From Streptomyces violens (lineage in GTDB: Bacteria; Actinomycetota; Actinomycetes; Streptomycetales; Streptomycetaceae), in contig NZ_JOBH01000012.1 in the NCBI RefSeq assembly GCF_000717745.1, forward strand, positions 62,001 through 126,000: a DNA stretch of 64,000 nt. Reading direction: 5' to 3'. Below, piece after piece: positions 10,659-18,535 of this stretch (position 1 is the first letter of the stretch; each line of letters opens with the position of its first letter). Both the position numbers and the translations under genes were made by a program. Under the pieces are notes generated by a model. That model was not told the DNA's origin and searched no databases. It was given only the letters and a program-made list of their open reading frames with translations.

Positions 10659-11252
10659 TCACTCCGGATCACGCGGTGCGCGGAGGAACGCGGCGGTGTA
10701 GTCCGCCAGTTGCGATCGCATTGCCTCGCGCGGCACGCGCTCCTCGCCCGCCAGGTGCTCGACGAGGTCGGCGCGGACGGCGGCGAGTAGCGCATGGGCG
10801 GCGAAACCGCTGTCGGGGAGGCCGGGAAGCTGCTCCAGCATGTCCCGGAGCAGCGCGTGCCAGCGCTCGTAGTGCGCTGCCTGGTAGGGGCTGCCGCTGC
10901 CGGTGCCCTCCAGGGCCAGGGCGAGGTGGCGGTTGTCGAGCTTGAAGCAGAGGAGGGCATCGAGCAGGGCGGGTACGCGCTGGAGCGGCGGGGTGGCGGG
11001 TCCCAGTGGTGGCGGGCCCGTTTCGACGGCCTCCTCGACCGGTTCGAGCCGCGCCGCGTACAGCGCTCCGATCAGGCCGACGCGGTCACCGAAGGCGCGG
11101 AAGAGCGTGCCCTTGCCGACGCCGGCCGCTGCCGCGATGTCGGCCATGGTGACGTCGTCGGGGCTCGCGCAGTCGGTGAACAGGGTGTCGGCGGCCGCGA
11201 GGACGGCCGCCCGGTTGCGGGCTGCGTCCTTGCGGGGCTTGCGCTCGGGCAC
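10659..11252 (-). CDS. TetR family repressor
   Basis: A 197-residue regulator with an N-terminal TetR helix-turn-helix (residues 10-60, including VTMADIAAAAGVGKGTLFRAFGDRVGL) and a variable all-helical ligand domain. It is divergent from the SnoaL-like/NmrA pair. Two nearly identical palindromes in the 97-bp spacer are very probably its operators, which would make it control both itself and the divergent pair, a common TetR arrangement for a flavin/NAD reductase responding to a small reactive compound. Confidence 0.88.
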   Translation of the reverse strand: MPERKPRKDAARNRAAVLAAADTLFTDCASPDDVTMADIAAAAGVGKGTLFRAFGDRVGLIGALYAARLEPVEEAVETGPPPLGPATPPLQRVPALLDALLCFKLDNRHLALALEGTGSGSPYQAAHYERWHALLRDMLEQLPGLPDSGFAAHALLAAVRADLVEHLAGEERVPREAMRSQLADYTAAFLRAPRDPE

Positions 11253-11270
11253 GCAGCTCCTCCTTTACAA

Positions 11271-11318
11271 AGCGGACCACGGGTCCGTATCTTTCATAAG
11301 CGGACCCCGGGTCCGTAT
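11271..11318. promoter_or_regulatory. Tandem TetR-type operators
   Basis: Two 20-bp copies, 11271-11290 and 11299-11318, are identical except at one base. Each holds a palindrome: CGGACCC-C-GGGTCCG is perfect in the second; the first has one arm mismatch. Centres are 28 bp apart. They lie between divergent tetR and snoaL-like genes. Confidence 0.8.
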
Positions 11319-11349
11319 TCTAGGAGATTCTTTGAACGAGGGGACACCC

Positions 11350-11775
11350 ATGCCCGTACACACTTCACCGGCGGAGCTGTACCGCCACAGCCTGCGTCTG
11401 CTGCTCGACAAGGACATTCCCGCCTGGGTCGACCTCTGGGCCGAGGAGGGCGTCATGGAATTCCCCTTCGCGCCCGAGGGGTGGCCCCGGCGCCTGGACG
11501 GGAAGGCGGCCGTCGCCGACTACATGCGCCACTATCCCGACCACATCGACCTGCACGACTTCCCCGACCTGCGGATTCACCGGACCGAGGACCCGGAGAC
11601 CATCGTGGTCGAAATGCTCGGCGTGGGCCGCCTGGTGGCGACCGGCAAGCCCTTCGACATGACGTACATCGCCGTCGTGACCGTACGGGAGGGACGCATC
11701 ACCTCTTACCGCGACTACTGGAACCCCCTCGCAGTCCTCGAGCCCGGCGCCGACTTCGGGGGGAGCACCCGATGA
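11350..11775 (+). CDS. SnoaL-like/NTF2-like protein
   Basis: A 141-residue alpha+beta-barrel protein of the SnoaL/PhzA-B type. It shows ELYRHSLRLLLDKDIPAWVDLWAEEGVMEFPFAP, the usual first helices and strand with the conserved Trp-x-x-Glu/Asp pocket residues, and ends GRITSYRDYWNPLAVLE. Members of this fold isomerise, cyclise or merely bind small molecules. ATG 11350 follows GAGGGG. Its stop overlaps the NmrA-like gene as ATGA. TetR control suggests the pair handles an inducible small molecule; no substrate is evident. Confidence 0.83.
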   Translation: MPVHTSPAELYRHSLRLLLDKDIPAWVDLWAEEGVMEFPFAPEGWPRRLDGKAAVADYMRHYPDHIDLHDFPDLRIHRTEDPETIVVEMLGVGRLVATGKPFDMTYIAVVTVREGRITSYRDYWNPLAVLEPGADFGGSTR

Positions 11776-12638
11776 GCACGGAGCATGCGACGACCAGCGC
11801 CGGCACCACACTGGTCATCGGTGCCACCGGCACCACCGGCGGCCGTACCGCCGCGCAGTTGATCGCCGCGGGCCATCGCGTCAAGGCCGCCAGCCGTCGT
11901 GGCACGCCGGTCCCGGGCGCCGAGCCGGTCCGCTTCGACTGGTACGACCCCGCCACGCACGCCACGGCGCTCGACGGGGCCGATCGCCTCTACCTCGTAC
12001 CGCCCGTGGGCGACCCCGACCCGGCCGCGGTCATGCTGCCCTTCCTCCGGCAGGCCCGCGCCGCCGGCGTGCGCCGCGCGGTGCTGCTCAGCTCCTCGGC
12101 CATTCCCGAGGGCGGCCCGGTGGTGGGCGTCGTCCACCAGGCGCTGCCCGGTCTGTTCGACGAGTGGGCCGTGCTGCGGCCTTCCTGGTTCATGCAGAAC
12201 TTCACCGGCTCGCACGCCCACGCCGACAGCATCCGGGAAAGCGGCACGATCCTGACCGCCGCCGGGAACGGCCGGGTCGGCTTCGTGGACGCCGACGACA
12301 TCGCCGCCGTCGCCGTGCGCGCCCTCACCGATGACCGCGCGCCGAACACCGACCTGATCCTCACCGGGCCGGAGGCACTGACCTACGACGACATCGCCAC
12401 GGTCATGACCGAGGTCGGCGGGCGGCCCGTGGCCCACCGCCGGCTGTCCTACGACCAGTTGTGCGCTCACCTCGCGGCACAGGTACCGCCGGAGTTCGCC
12501 GCGATGCTGGCCGGTATGGACCGTGCCATCGCCCAGGGCGCGGAGGACCGCGTCACCGACGCCGTCCAGCGCCTCACCGGGCGCCCGCCCCACGGCTTCC
12601 GCGAGGTCGCGGAGCGGGAGCGGGCGCACGGCCGGTGA
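11772..12638 (+). CDS. NmrA-like NAD(P)-binding oxidoreductase
   Basis: A 288-residue atypical short-chain dehydrogenase. The dinucleotide-binding motif is TLVIGATGTTGGRTAAQL (residues about 12-29); HVLRPSWFMQNF-like WAVLRPSWFMQNFTGSH and the C-terminal TYDDIATVMTEVGGRPV are typical of NmrA/agroclavine-dehydrogenase-like proteins. No classical Tyr-x3-Lys is visible. It is translationally coupled to the SnoaL-like gene. Likely a quinone/NADPH reductase or redox sensor; function not defined. Confidence 0.82.
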   Translation: MSTEHATTSAGTTLVIGATGTTGGRTAAQLIAAGHRVKAASRRGTPVPGAEPVRFDWYDPATHATALDGADRLYLVPPVGDPDPAAVMLPFLRQARAAGVRRAVLLSSSAIPEGGPVVGVVHQALPGLFDEWAVLRPSWFMQNFTGSHAHADSIRESGTILTAAGNGRVGFVDADDIAAVAVRALTDDRAPNTDLILTGPEALTYDDIATVMTEVGGRPVAHRRLSYDQLCAHLAAQVPPEFAAMLAGMDRAIAQGAEDRVTDAVQRLTGRPPHGFREVAERERAHGR

Positions 12639-12645
12639 TGCACCG

Positions 12646-14010
12646 TCAGGTCAGCGGTACGTCCAGCATCGCCTTCCGGTGGCTGAACGTGGCGATGGAG
12701 TGGGGGCCGTGGTAGGCGCCCATGCCGCTCTCGCCGACGCCGCCGAAGGGCAGGTCGGGGACGCGGAGGTGGGCCATGGGCATGCCGAAGCCGAGGCCGC
12801 CCGAGGAGGTTTCCGTGGCCAGCCGGCGGCGGGTGATCTCGTTCTCGGTGAAGCCGTAGAGGGCGAGCGGCTTGTCGCGGTCGTTGATGAAGGCGATCGC
12901 CTCGTCCAGGTCCGCGACCTCGACGATCGGCAGCACCGGGCCGAAGATCTCCTCCTGCATGACCGGGGATTGCGGGCCGACATCGGCCAGTACGGTCGGC
13001 GCGATGTACTTCTGTGCCCGGTCGTGGGCGCCGCCGGTGACGGTCCGGCCCGAGTCGAGCAAGCCGGTCAGGCGGTCGAAGTGGCGGTGGTTGATGATCC
13101 GACCGTACGCGGGCGAGGCCGCCGGGTCGGGGCCGTACAGCTCCTCGACGGCCTCGGCGAGGGCGACTTGGAGGGCCTTGGAGGTCTCCGGGTCGGTCAG
13201 GACGTAGTCGGGCGCGACGCAGGTCTGGCCGGCGTTCTGGAACTTGGCGCGGGCCAGCCGCTGTGCCGTACGCGTCACGTCCGCGTCCCGGTCCACGAAC
13301 GCCGGTGACTTGCCGCCCAGTTCGAGGGTGACGGGCGTGAGGTGCTCGGCGGCGGCGCGCATGACGATCCGGCCGACCGTGCCGTTGCCGGTGTAGAAGA
13401 TGTGGTCGAAGCGCTGGGCGAGGAGAGCGGTGGTCTCCGGTACGCCGCCCTCGACGACGGCGACCGCGTCGTTGTCGAGGTACTCCGGCAGCAGCCGCGC
13501 CAGCAGCGCCGAGGTGGCCGGGGCCAGCTCGCTGGGCTTGGCGACGACGGTGTTGCCCGCCGCGAGCGCGCCCGCGAGGGGGACGAGCAGGAGCTGCGCG
13601 GGGTAGTTCCAGGGCGCGATGACCAGGACGACGCCGAGCGGGTCGTACCGGGTGCCCGCCGTGCTGCCGGCCGGGAATCCCTCGGCGGACAGCGCGACCG
13701 GCCTGGGCCGCAGCCACTCCTCCAGGTGCTCCAGCGTGTGGTCGATCTCCCGGATCGGGAAGTCCACCTCGGCTCCGAACGCCTCCGCCTCGCTCTTGCC
13801 CAGGTCCGCGTGGAGGGCGGCGGCGAGGTCCGCGCGGTGTTCGGTGAGCAGCGTACGGAGCTTCCAGAGCTGCTGCGCGCGCCATTCCAGGGAACGGGTG
13901 CGGCCGCCCCGGAAGGTGGCACGCAGCCGGGCGACGAGGTCGGCGGGGGCCTCGGCGGCCCCGGCGGCGGCTGCGGGGGCTTCGGCGGAGGTGACGGGTG
14001 AGCCGGTCAT
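12646..14010 (-). CDS. Aldehyde dehydrogenase family protein
   Basis: A 454-residue NAD(P)-dependent aldehyde dehydrogenase of the class 3/coniferyl-aldehyde type, shorter than the usual 480-500. WNYPAQLLLVPLAGALAAGN and FYTGNGTVG are the cofactor-binding segments; TLELGGKSP carries the general-base Glu (about residue 230); C264 in NAGQTCVAPDY is the catalytic thiol; the C-terminal HRKAMLD is family-typical. ATG 14010 was chosen over an upstream start because the preceding residues are not family-like. It converges on the NmrA-like gene with a 7-nt gap. Substrate is probably a medium-chain or aromatic aldehyde. Confidence 0.88.
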   Translation of the reverse strand: MTGSPVTSAEAPAAAAGAAEAPADLVARLRATFRGGRTRSLEWRAQQLWKLRTLLTEHRADLAAALHADLGKSEAEAFGAEVDFPIREIDHTLEHLEEWLRPRPVALSAEGFPAGSTAGTRYDPLGVVLVIAPWNYPAQLLLVPLAGALAAGNTVVAKPSELAPATSALLARLLPEYLDNDAVAVVEGGVPETTALLAQRFDHIFYTGNGTVGRIVMRAAAEHLTPVTLELGGKSPAFVDRDADVTRTAQRLARAKFQNAGQTCVAPDYVLTDPETSKALQVALAEAVEELYGPDPAASPAYGRIINHRHFDRLTGLLDSGRTVTGGAHDRAQKYIAPTVLADVGPQSPVMQEEIFGPVLPIVEVADLDEAIAFINDRDKPLALYGFTENEITRRRLATETSSGGLGFGMPMAHLRVPDLPFGGVGESGMGAYHGPHSIATFSHRKAMLDVPLT

Positions 14011-14146
14011 GCGGTGCTCGATTCGTTCAGGGTGATGCGTGCGATCGACCATGCACAGCGTCCGCGCGGAAGCATTCATTCCGCGCCGGGGTGGGAGATT
14101 TCCCTCCGCGCCGGGACGGAAAGGGCGCCCGGCCGGTCAGCGGCTC

Positions 14147-14842
14147 TCAGCCCAGCGCCTTGAGCATCTCCGCGGCGAGCGGGCCGGAGGAGGCCGGGTT
14201 CTGGCCGGTGAAGAGGTTGCGGTCGGTGCGGAGGTACGGCGCCCACGGCTCGCCCTCGCCGAAGTCCGTGCCGAGCTCCACCAGCCGGTCCTGGAGCAGC
14301 CACGGCGCCTTGTCGGCAAAGCCGGCCTGTGCCTCTTCGGCGTTGGTGAAGGCGGTGAGGCGGTACCCGGCGAACGGCGAGGTGCCGTCGGCGCCACCGG
14401 TGGCCAGCAGTGCGGCCGGGCCGTGGCAGACGAGGCCCAGCGGCCGGCCCGAGGCCAGCGCGTCGGTCAGCACCCGGCCCGAGTCCTCGTTCGTCGCGAG
14501 GTCCTCCATCGGGCCGTGGCCGCCGGGGTAGAAGACGGCCGCGTAGCCGGCCACGTCGACCTGCTCCAGCTTGACCGGGCGGCGCAGCGGGTCCATCGAC
14601 TGGAGCGCGGCGGCGACCGCGTCGGCGCCTTCCTGGCCGCCGTTGACCTCCGGGGCCAGGCTGGCCGGGTCCAGCGTGGGCAGCACGCCGCCGGGCGTGG
14701 CGACCACGACCTCGTGGCCGGCCTCGGTGAAGACTTCGTACGGGGCCGTCACCTCTTCGCCCCAGAAGCCGGTGGGGTGCCGGGTGCCGTCGGCCAGCGT
14801 CCAGTGGTCGGCGCCGGTCAGCACGAAAAGGATCTTCGCCAT
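14147..14842 (-). CDS. DJ-1/PfpI family protein (Hsp31-like glutamine amidotransferase fold)
   Basis: A 231-residue class I glutamine-amidotransferase-like protein. The nucleophile elbow is GLVCHGPAALL (Cys at about residue 131), with PTGFWGEEVTAPYEVFTEAGHEV near the N-terminus supplying the conserved Glu. Hsp31-type relatives act as glyoxalase III or deglycases on methylglyoxal-derived damage, which would fit beside an aldehyde dehydrogenase. It is a separate transcription unit in the same direction as that gene. Confidence 0.85.
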   Translation of the reverse strand: MAKILFVLTGADHWTLADGTRHPTGFWGEEVTAPYEVFTEAGHEVVVATPGGVLPTLDPASLAPEVNGGQEGADAVAAALQSMDPLRRPVKLEQVDVAGYAAVFYPGGHGPMEDLATNEDSGRVLTDALASGRPLGLVCHGPAALLATGGADGTSPFAGYRLTAFTNAEEAQAGFADKAPWLLQDRLVELGTDFGEGEPWAPYLRTDRNLFTGQNPASSGPLAAEMLKALG

Positions 14843-14958
14843 GTCGGTCCTCCGGGTCGTTCGGTTCGGCGGGGTTCACGTGGTGCCCCGAACGTAACGG
14901 CTGTACGCGTCCGAGGCCGCCTACCGCGCCGGAGCCCGCATTCCCGGCATGCCGCGCG

Positions 14959-16443
14959 CTATGCCTTCTCGAGCCGGTCGGGGTGCGGTACAGGTGGGCC
15001 GTCCGCCGGGTCCGCCGGGTGCGGTACGGGTGGGCCGTCCGGGTAGGGCGCGGGCGGTTCGGCCGGGGGTTCGGGAGGCGCCGGCCCGATCCCCGTCTCC
15101 CGGTCCAGCTCCCGCCACTCGTGGCGCAGCCCCGCCAGATTGGTGGCGAGGAAGTACGCCGCGCCGCACACCGCGAGGACCGGTACCAGGCCCACCCAGA
15201 CCACCGCCGCGCCGGCCACCAGGCCGCCGAGCGGGATGCCCGCCCAGGCCAGCGAGTCGCCCAGCGCGCCGACCCGGCCGAGGAGGCGGCGCGGTATCCG
15301 CTCCCAGATGACCGCGCCCAGGATCGGGTTGAGGAAGCCGGAACCGAAGCCGGAGAGCGCGTACACCGCCACCAGCGCCCACACCGGTACGTCCACCGCC
15401 AGGATCACGAACTTGGGCGCGCCGGCGATCAGGAAGCCGGCGAAGAAGACCGGCCGGCGGCGCAGCCGGTGGGCGACGACCGTGGCGACCAGGCTGCCGG
15501 CCACCGCCGTGAGGCCCGCCGCGCTCGTCATCAGGCCGATCGCGGACGGCCCGTGGCCGGTTTCCCTGGCCCAGATCGGCATCAGCACGGAGTTGCGGGC
15601 CGCGTCGAGGAAGTTGGTGAAGCCGACGGTGCAGATGATGATGAGCAGCAGCGGCTGGCCGCGCAGGTAGGTGAAGCCCTCGGCGAACCGGCGCCAGTAG
15701 CCCGCTTCGGGCCCTGCGGCCCCGGCTCCGGGGGCGGCCGGATCCCCGCCGTGCGCCGTCCCCGTACCGTCGTCCGCGCCGCCCATCCCGCGCGGCAGGG
15801 CGAGGCCGACGAGGACCGATCCGAGGGCGAAGGTCGCCGCGTTGACGAGCAGGCCGGCCAGCGGCCCGAGTACGGCGACGAGTACACCGCCCAGGCCGGG
15901 GCCCACCGTGGCGGCCAGCCGTTCGACCACGCCGAGGAGGCCGGTGGCCCGCTCGATGGGCATCGCCGAGCGTGCCGCGGCCTCCGGGATCATGACCTCT
16001 TTGGCCAGGTCACCGGGGCCGCGGGCGCCGCCGATCACGGCCACCAGGACGAGCAGCAGCCAGAAGTCCAGCAGGCCCAGGGCGTGCAGCGCCGGTACCC
16101 CGGCGACCAGCGCCGCGCTGACCACGTCCGTCGTCCAGGAGATCACCCGGGGTCCCGCCCGGTCGACCAGCGGCCCGGTCAGCGCCTTGATCAGGACGTA
16201 CGGCGCCATCTCGCAGAACGCGACCAGGCCGGTCTGTGCCGCGCTGCCCGTGGTGACCAGGACGAACCAGGGCAGCGCGATCGCGGATACCCGGGTGCCG
16301 GCCTGGGAGACGGCGGCGGCCGCCAGCAGTCCGGCCAGCGGCCGCAGCCGCGTCCAGCCGCCCGCCCATCTGCCGCTCGGGCCGCGCCGGCCGCCCCCGG
16401 TCCGTCTGCTGCCGTCGGCCTGCTCGTCCTTGGGTCCGCTCAC
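14959..16443 (-). CDS. MFS transporter
   Basis: A 494-residue major facilitator with about 12 membrane segments between residues 35 and 460, a long Gly/Pro-rich central loop (about 225-260) and Pro/Asp-rich cytoplasmic tail. TGLVAFCEMAPYVLIKALTGPLVDRAGPR is the TM2-loop 2-3 region with the D-R-x-G pattern. It resembles the EntS/MefA macrolide- and siderophore-efflux branch. The GTG start at 16443 follows a G-rich site. Probably exports a small molecule; the divergent DinB-like gene begins 146 bp away. Confidence 0.83.
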   Translation of the reverse strand: MSGPKDEQADGSRRTGGGRRGPSGRWAGGWTRLRPLAGLLAAAAVSQAGTRVSAIALPWFVLVTTGSAAQTGLVAFCEMAPYVLIKALTGPLVDRAGPRVISWTTDVVSAALVAGVPALHALGLLDFWLLLVLVAVIGGARGPGDLAKEVMIPEAAARSAMPIERATGLLGVVERLAATVGPGLGGVLVAVLGPLAGLLVNAATFALGSVLVGLALPRGMGGADDGTGTAHGGDPAAPGAGAAGPEAGYWRRFAEGFTYLRGQPLLLIIICTVGFTNFLDAARNSVLMPIWARETGHGPSAIGLMTSAAGLTAVAGSLVATVVAHRLRRRPVFFAGFLIAGAPKFVILAVDVPVWALVAVYALSGFGSGFLNPILGAVIWERIPRRLLGRVGALGDSLAWAGIPLGGLVAGAAVVWVGLVPVLAVCGAAYFLATNLAGLRHEWRELDRETGIGPAPPEPPAEPPAPYPDGPPVPHPADPADGPPVPHPDRLEKA

Positions 16444-16589
16444 GCCGCCGCCCCCGTTCCGTCCGCGCGCCGTCGCGCGCCCGCGCCAGTTCCTGGATGT
16501 ATTTCGTTCCTATACCGCCCGCTGTGCTCGCGCGGCAGTGCTCGCTCCCCGCGTAATCGCCCGCGCGGGCGGTACGGCAGACTCGCTCC

Positions 16590-17117
16590 ATGACCGAGAG
16601 CACACCCACCGCCCCCGCCGACCTGCCCGCGCCGATGCTCGTCCGCACCGGCGGCGAGCGCGAGGTCCTGGAAGCGTTCCTGGACTTCCACCGCTCGACG
16701 CTGCGGGGGAAGGTGCAGGGCCTGGCCGACGACGCGGCGCGCCGCCGGCTCGTCCCTTCGGAGACCACCCTCGCGGGGCTGGTCAAGCACCTGACCGTGG
16801 TGGAGGGGTCCTGGTTCCCCGGCCTGCTGACCGATGCGGACGTTCCCGCGAAGGACGCGGACGGGCACGACGGCGGCTGGCAGGTGGGGCCCGAGGAGTC
16901 GCTCGACGGGCTGCTGGCGGCGTACGACGCGGCGTGCGCGCGGTCGCGTGCGGTGGCCGCCGCGCTCCCCCTGGACCACGTCGTGACGCATCCGCAGGTC
17001 GGTGAGATCTCGTTGCGCTGGATCTATGTCCATGTCATCGAGGAGACTGCCCGGCACGTCGGCCACGCCGACATCCTGCGCGAGCAGACGGACGGCGCGA
17101 CGGGCGTCACCGCGTGA
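16590..17117 (+). CDS. DinB/DUF664 family protein
   Basis: A 175-residue four-helix bundle protein of the DinB-like, mycothiol-associated type. Residues ETTLAGLVKHLTVVEGSWF and IYVHVIEETARHVGHADILRE contain three metal-ligand-type histidines arranged as in DUF664/YfiT-like thiol transferases. Such proteins are thought to conjugate mycothiol or similar thiols to xenobiotics. Starts at ATG 16590. The N-terminal 20 residues are Pro-rich and variable. Confidence 0.82.
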   Translation: MTESTPTAPADLPAPMLVRTGGEREVLEAFLDFHRSTLRGKVQGLADDAARRRLVPSETTLAGLVKHLTVVEGSWFPGLLTDADVPAKDADGHDGGWQVGPEESLDGLLAAYDAACARSRAVAAALPLDHVVTHPQVGEISLRWIYVHVIEETARHVGHADILREQTDGATGVTA

Positions 17118-17266
17118 GCACACGGCCGGGCCCGGCGCCGGCTGTCCGCCGTCCGGTAGCCTGAAATTGCTTGCATAACCCATATACGTACGTGCCGTAC
17201 GGGCGGCGCGCCAGTACGGACACACGCCGTGCGGGGCGCCGCCCGCGCCCCGACCGGAGTTCTCCC

Positions 17267-17893
17267 ATGCGCCTGCTGCTGATCCGTCACGGTCAGACCC
17301 CGTCCAACGTCGGCCGCCTGCTGGACACCACGGCCCCGGGGCCCGGCCTGACCGAGCTGGGTGAGCAGCAGGCGGCGGCGCTCCCGGAGCGGCTGGCCGA
17401 CGAGAAGATCGACGCGCTCTACGCCTCCACCCTCGTGCGCACGCAGCTCACCGCGGCGCCGCTCGCCGAGGCCCGCGGCCTGGACGTGGTGATCCGCGAC
17501 GGCGTGCGCGAGATCACCGCGGGCGACCTGGAGATGCGCGGCGACGCGGCGTCGAACGACCAGTACCAGCGCGTGGCGTTCTCCTGGCCGGCCGGGAAGC
17601 CGGAGCTGCGGATGCCCGGCGGCGAGAACGGCGTGGAGATGCTGGCGCGTTACGACGCGGTGATCGAGGAGATCGCGACTTCCGGCGTCGAGGCGGCCGC
17701 CGTGGTGAGCCACGGCGCGGCGATACGCACCTGGTCCGCGGCGCGCGCCCGCAACCTGGACGCCGACTTCGCCATCGCCCACCCCCTCCCGAACACCGCG
17801 GTCGTCGTCCTGGAGGGCACGCCGGCCGACGGCTGGACGGCCGTCTCCTGGTCGGACATCGACATCCCGGCGACGGGCTGCGGCGTCAGCTGA
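17267..17893 (+). CDS. Histidine phosphatase family protein (phosphoglycerate-mutase-like)
   Basis: A 208-residue branch-1 histidine phosphatase. The catalytic motif LLIRHGQTPSN is at the N-terminus (His at residue 7), and VVSHGAAIRTW supplies the second histidine at about residue 147. Residues YASTLVRTQLTAAPLAE are the usual second arginine region. ATG 17267 follows CGGAG. The substrate is unknown; family members act on phosphoglycerate, fructose bisphosphate or cobalamin intermediates. The 3' end lies in a tandem duplication shared with the convergent small gene. Confidence 0.87.
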   Translation: MRLLLIRHGQTPSNVGRLLDTTAPGPGLTELGEQQAAALPERLADEKIDALYASTLVRTQLTAAPLAEARGLDVVIRDGVREITAGDLEMRGDAASNDQYQRVAFSWPAGKPELRMPGGENGVEMLARYDAVIEEIATSGVEAAAVVSHGAAIRTWSAARARNLDADFAIAHPLPNTAVVVLEGTPADGWTAVSWSDIDIPATGCGVS

Positions 17894-17933
17894 AGAGGCT
17901 GCTGCCCGGTCAGCTGAAGAGGCTGCTGAACAG
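17886..17933. repeat. 24-bp tandem duplication at convergent gene ends
   Basis: A 19-nt core (TCAGCTGAAGAGGCTGCTG) starts at 17886 and again at 17910, period 24. The first copy contains the TGA of the histidine phosphatase; the second contains the last codons and stop (minus strand) of the small membrane protein gene. As 24 is a multiple of three, the small gene's C-terminal sequence SSLFS-stop is repeated in frame after its stop. Confidence 0.85.
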
Positions 17934-18083
17934 CCACATCACCAGCGCCCAGCTTCCGATGAGGGCCACGGCGCAGAGGATGAAGCCGACCCACACGGAG
18001 CCGGGCAGGCGCGGGGGGACGACCGGCCTCGGAGGGACGACCGGACAGCACTTCGAGCAGTGCGGTCGCACGGTGACGGCCAT
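17910..18083 (-). CDS. Small single-pass membrane protein
   Basis: A 57-residue product starting MAVTVRPHCSKCCPVVPP: a short N-terminus with three cysteines in a C-x2-C-C arrangement, a Pro-rich stretch, then one hydrophobic helix (VWVGFILCAVALIGSWALVM, residues 30-50). An in-frame ATG 12 codons upstream is a possible alternative start. Such short zinc-ribbon-plus-helix proteins are common in Streptomyces without known function. Coding status rests on composition and the plausible membrane segment. Confidence 0.5.
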   Translation of the reverse strand: MAVTVRPHCSKCCPVVPPRPVVPPRLPGSVWVGFILCAVALIGSWALVMWLFSSLFS

Positions 18084-18300
18084 GGCGCCCACATTCCTGT
18101 GCACCGAAGTGCCGCACAAGGGGCGCGACCGGCATCTACGGCGCTTGTAGGCACACTCCGGGGCAGATTGCGCTACGACAGGGCCCGATTGGGCGGTTTC
18201 AACGATAAATCACCCATTTGCGGCTTTGCCGGGCTTGATACGGGCTGTGAGGCTGGAAGAACTCATGGTGACCGTCCCCACCACCCAGGAGAGAACCCCC

Positions 18301-18495
18301 ATGGTCCTGTCCATCTCCGGCGTTGTCCTGCTCGGCGTCATCATGTTCCTGTTCTTCCGCAAGGACGGATTGAAGGTCTCCCACGCCATCGTCTGCGCGC
18401 TGTTCGGCTTCTATCTCGCGGGCACCGCCATCGCCCCGGGCATCAAGGCCGGCGGCGCGAGCCTCGCGGGTCTGCTCAAGGGGCTCTCGCTCTGA
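18301..18495 (+). CDS. Small membrane protein upstream of the FtsK-like gene
   Basis: A 64-residue hydrophobic protein with two likely membrane segments: ISGVVLLGVIMFLFF and AIVCALFGFYLAGTAIAPGI. AGGAGAG lies 8 nt before ATG 18301; an in-frame ATG at 18265 would add 12 residues. It precedes the FtsK-like ATPase by 40 nt in the same direction, resembling the arrangement of small hydrophobic spread-type proteins next to TraB/FtsK-like ATPases in Streptomyces conjugative elements, although here both look like resident chromosomal genes. Confidence 0.7.
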   Translation: MVLSISGVVLLGVIMFLFFRKDGLKVSHAIVCALFGFYLAGTAIAPGIKAGGASLAGLLKGLSL

Positions 18496-18535
18496 GAGTC
18501 CTGCCGAGTCGTCACGCATCCCCAGGAGACCTTCC

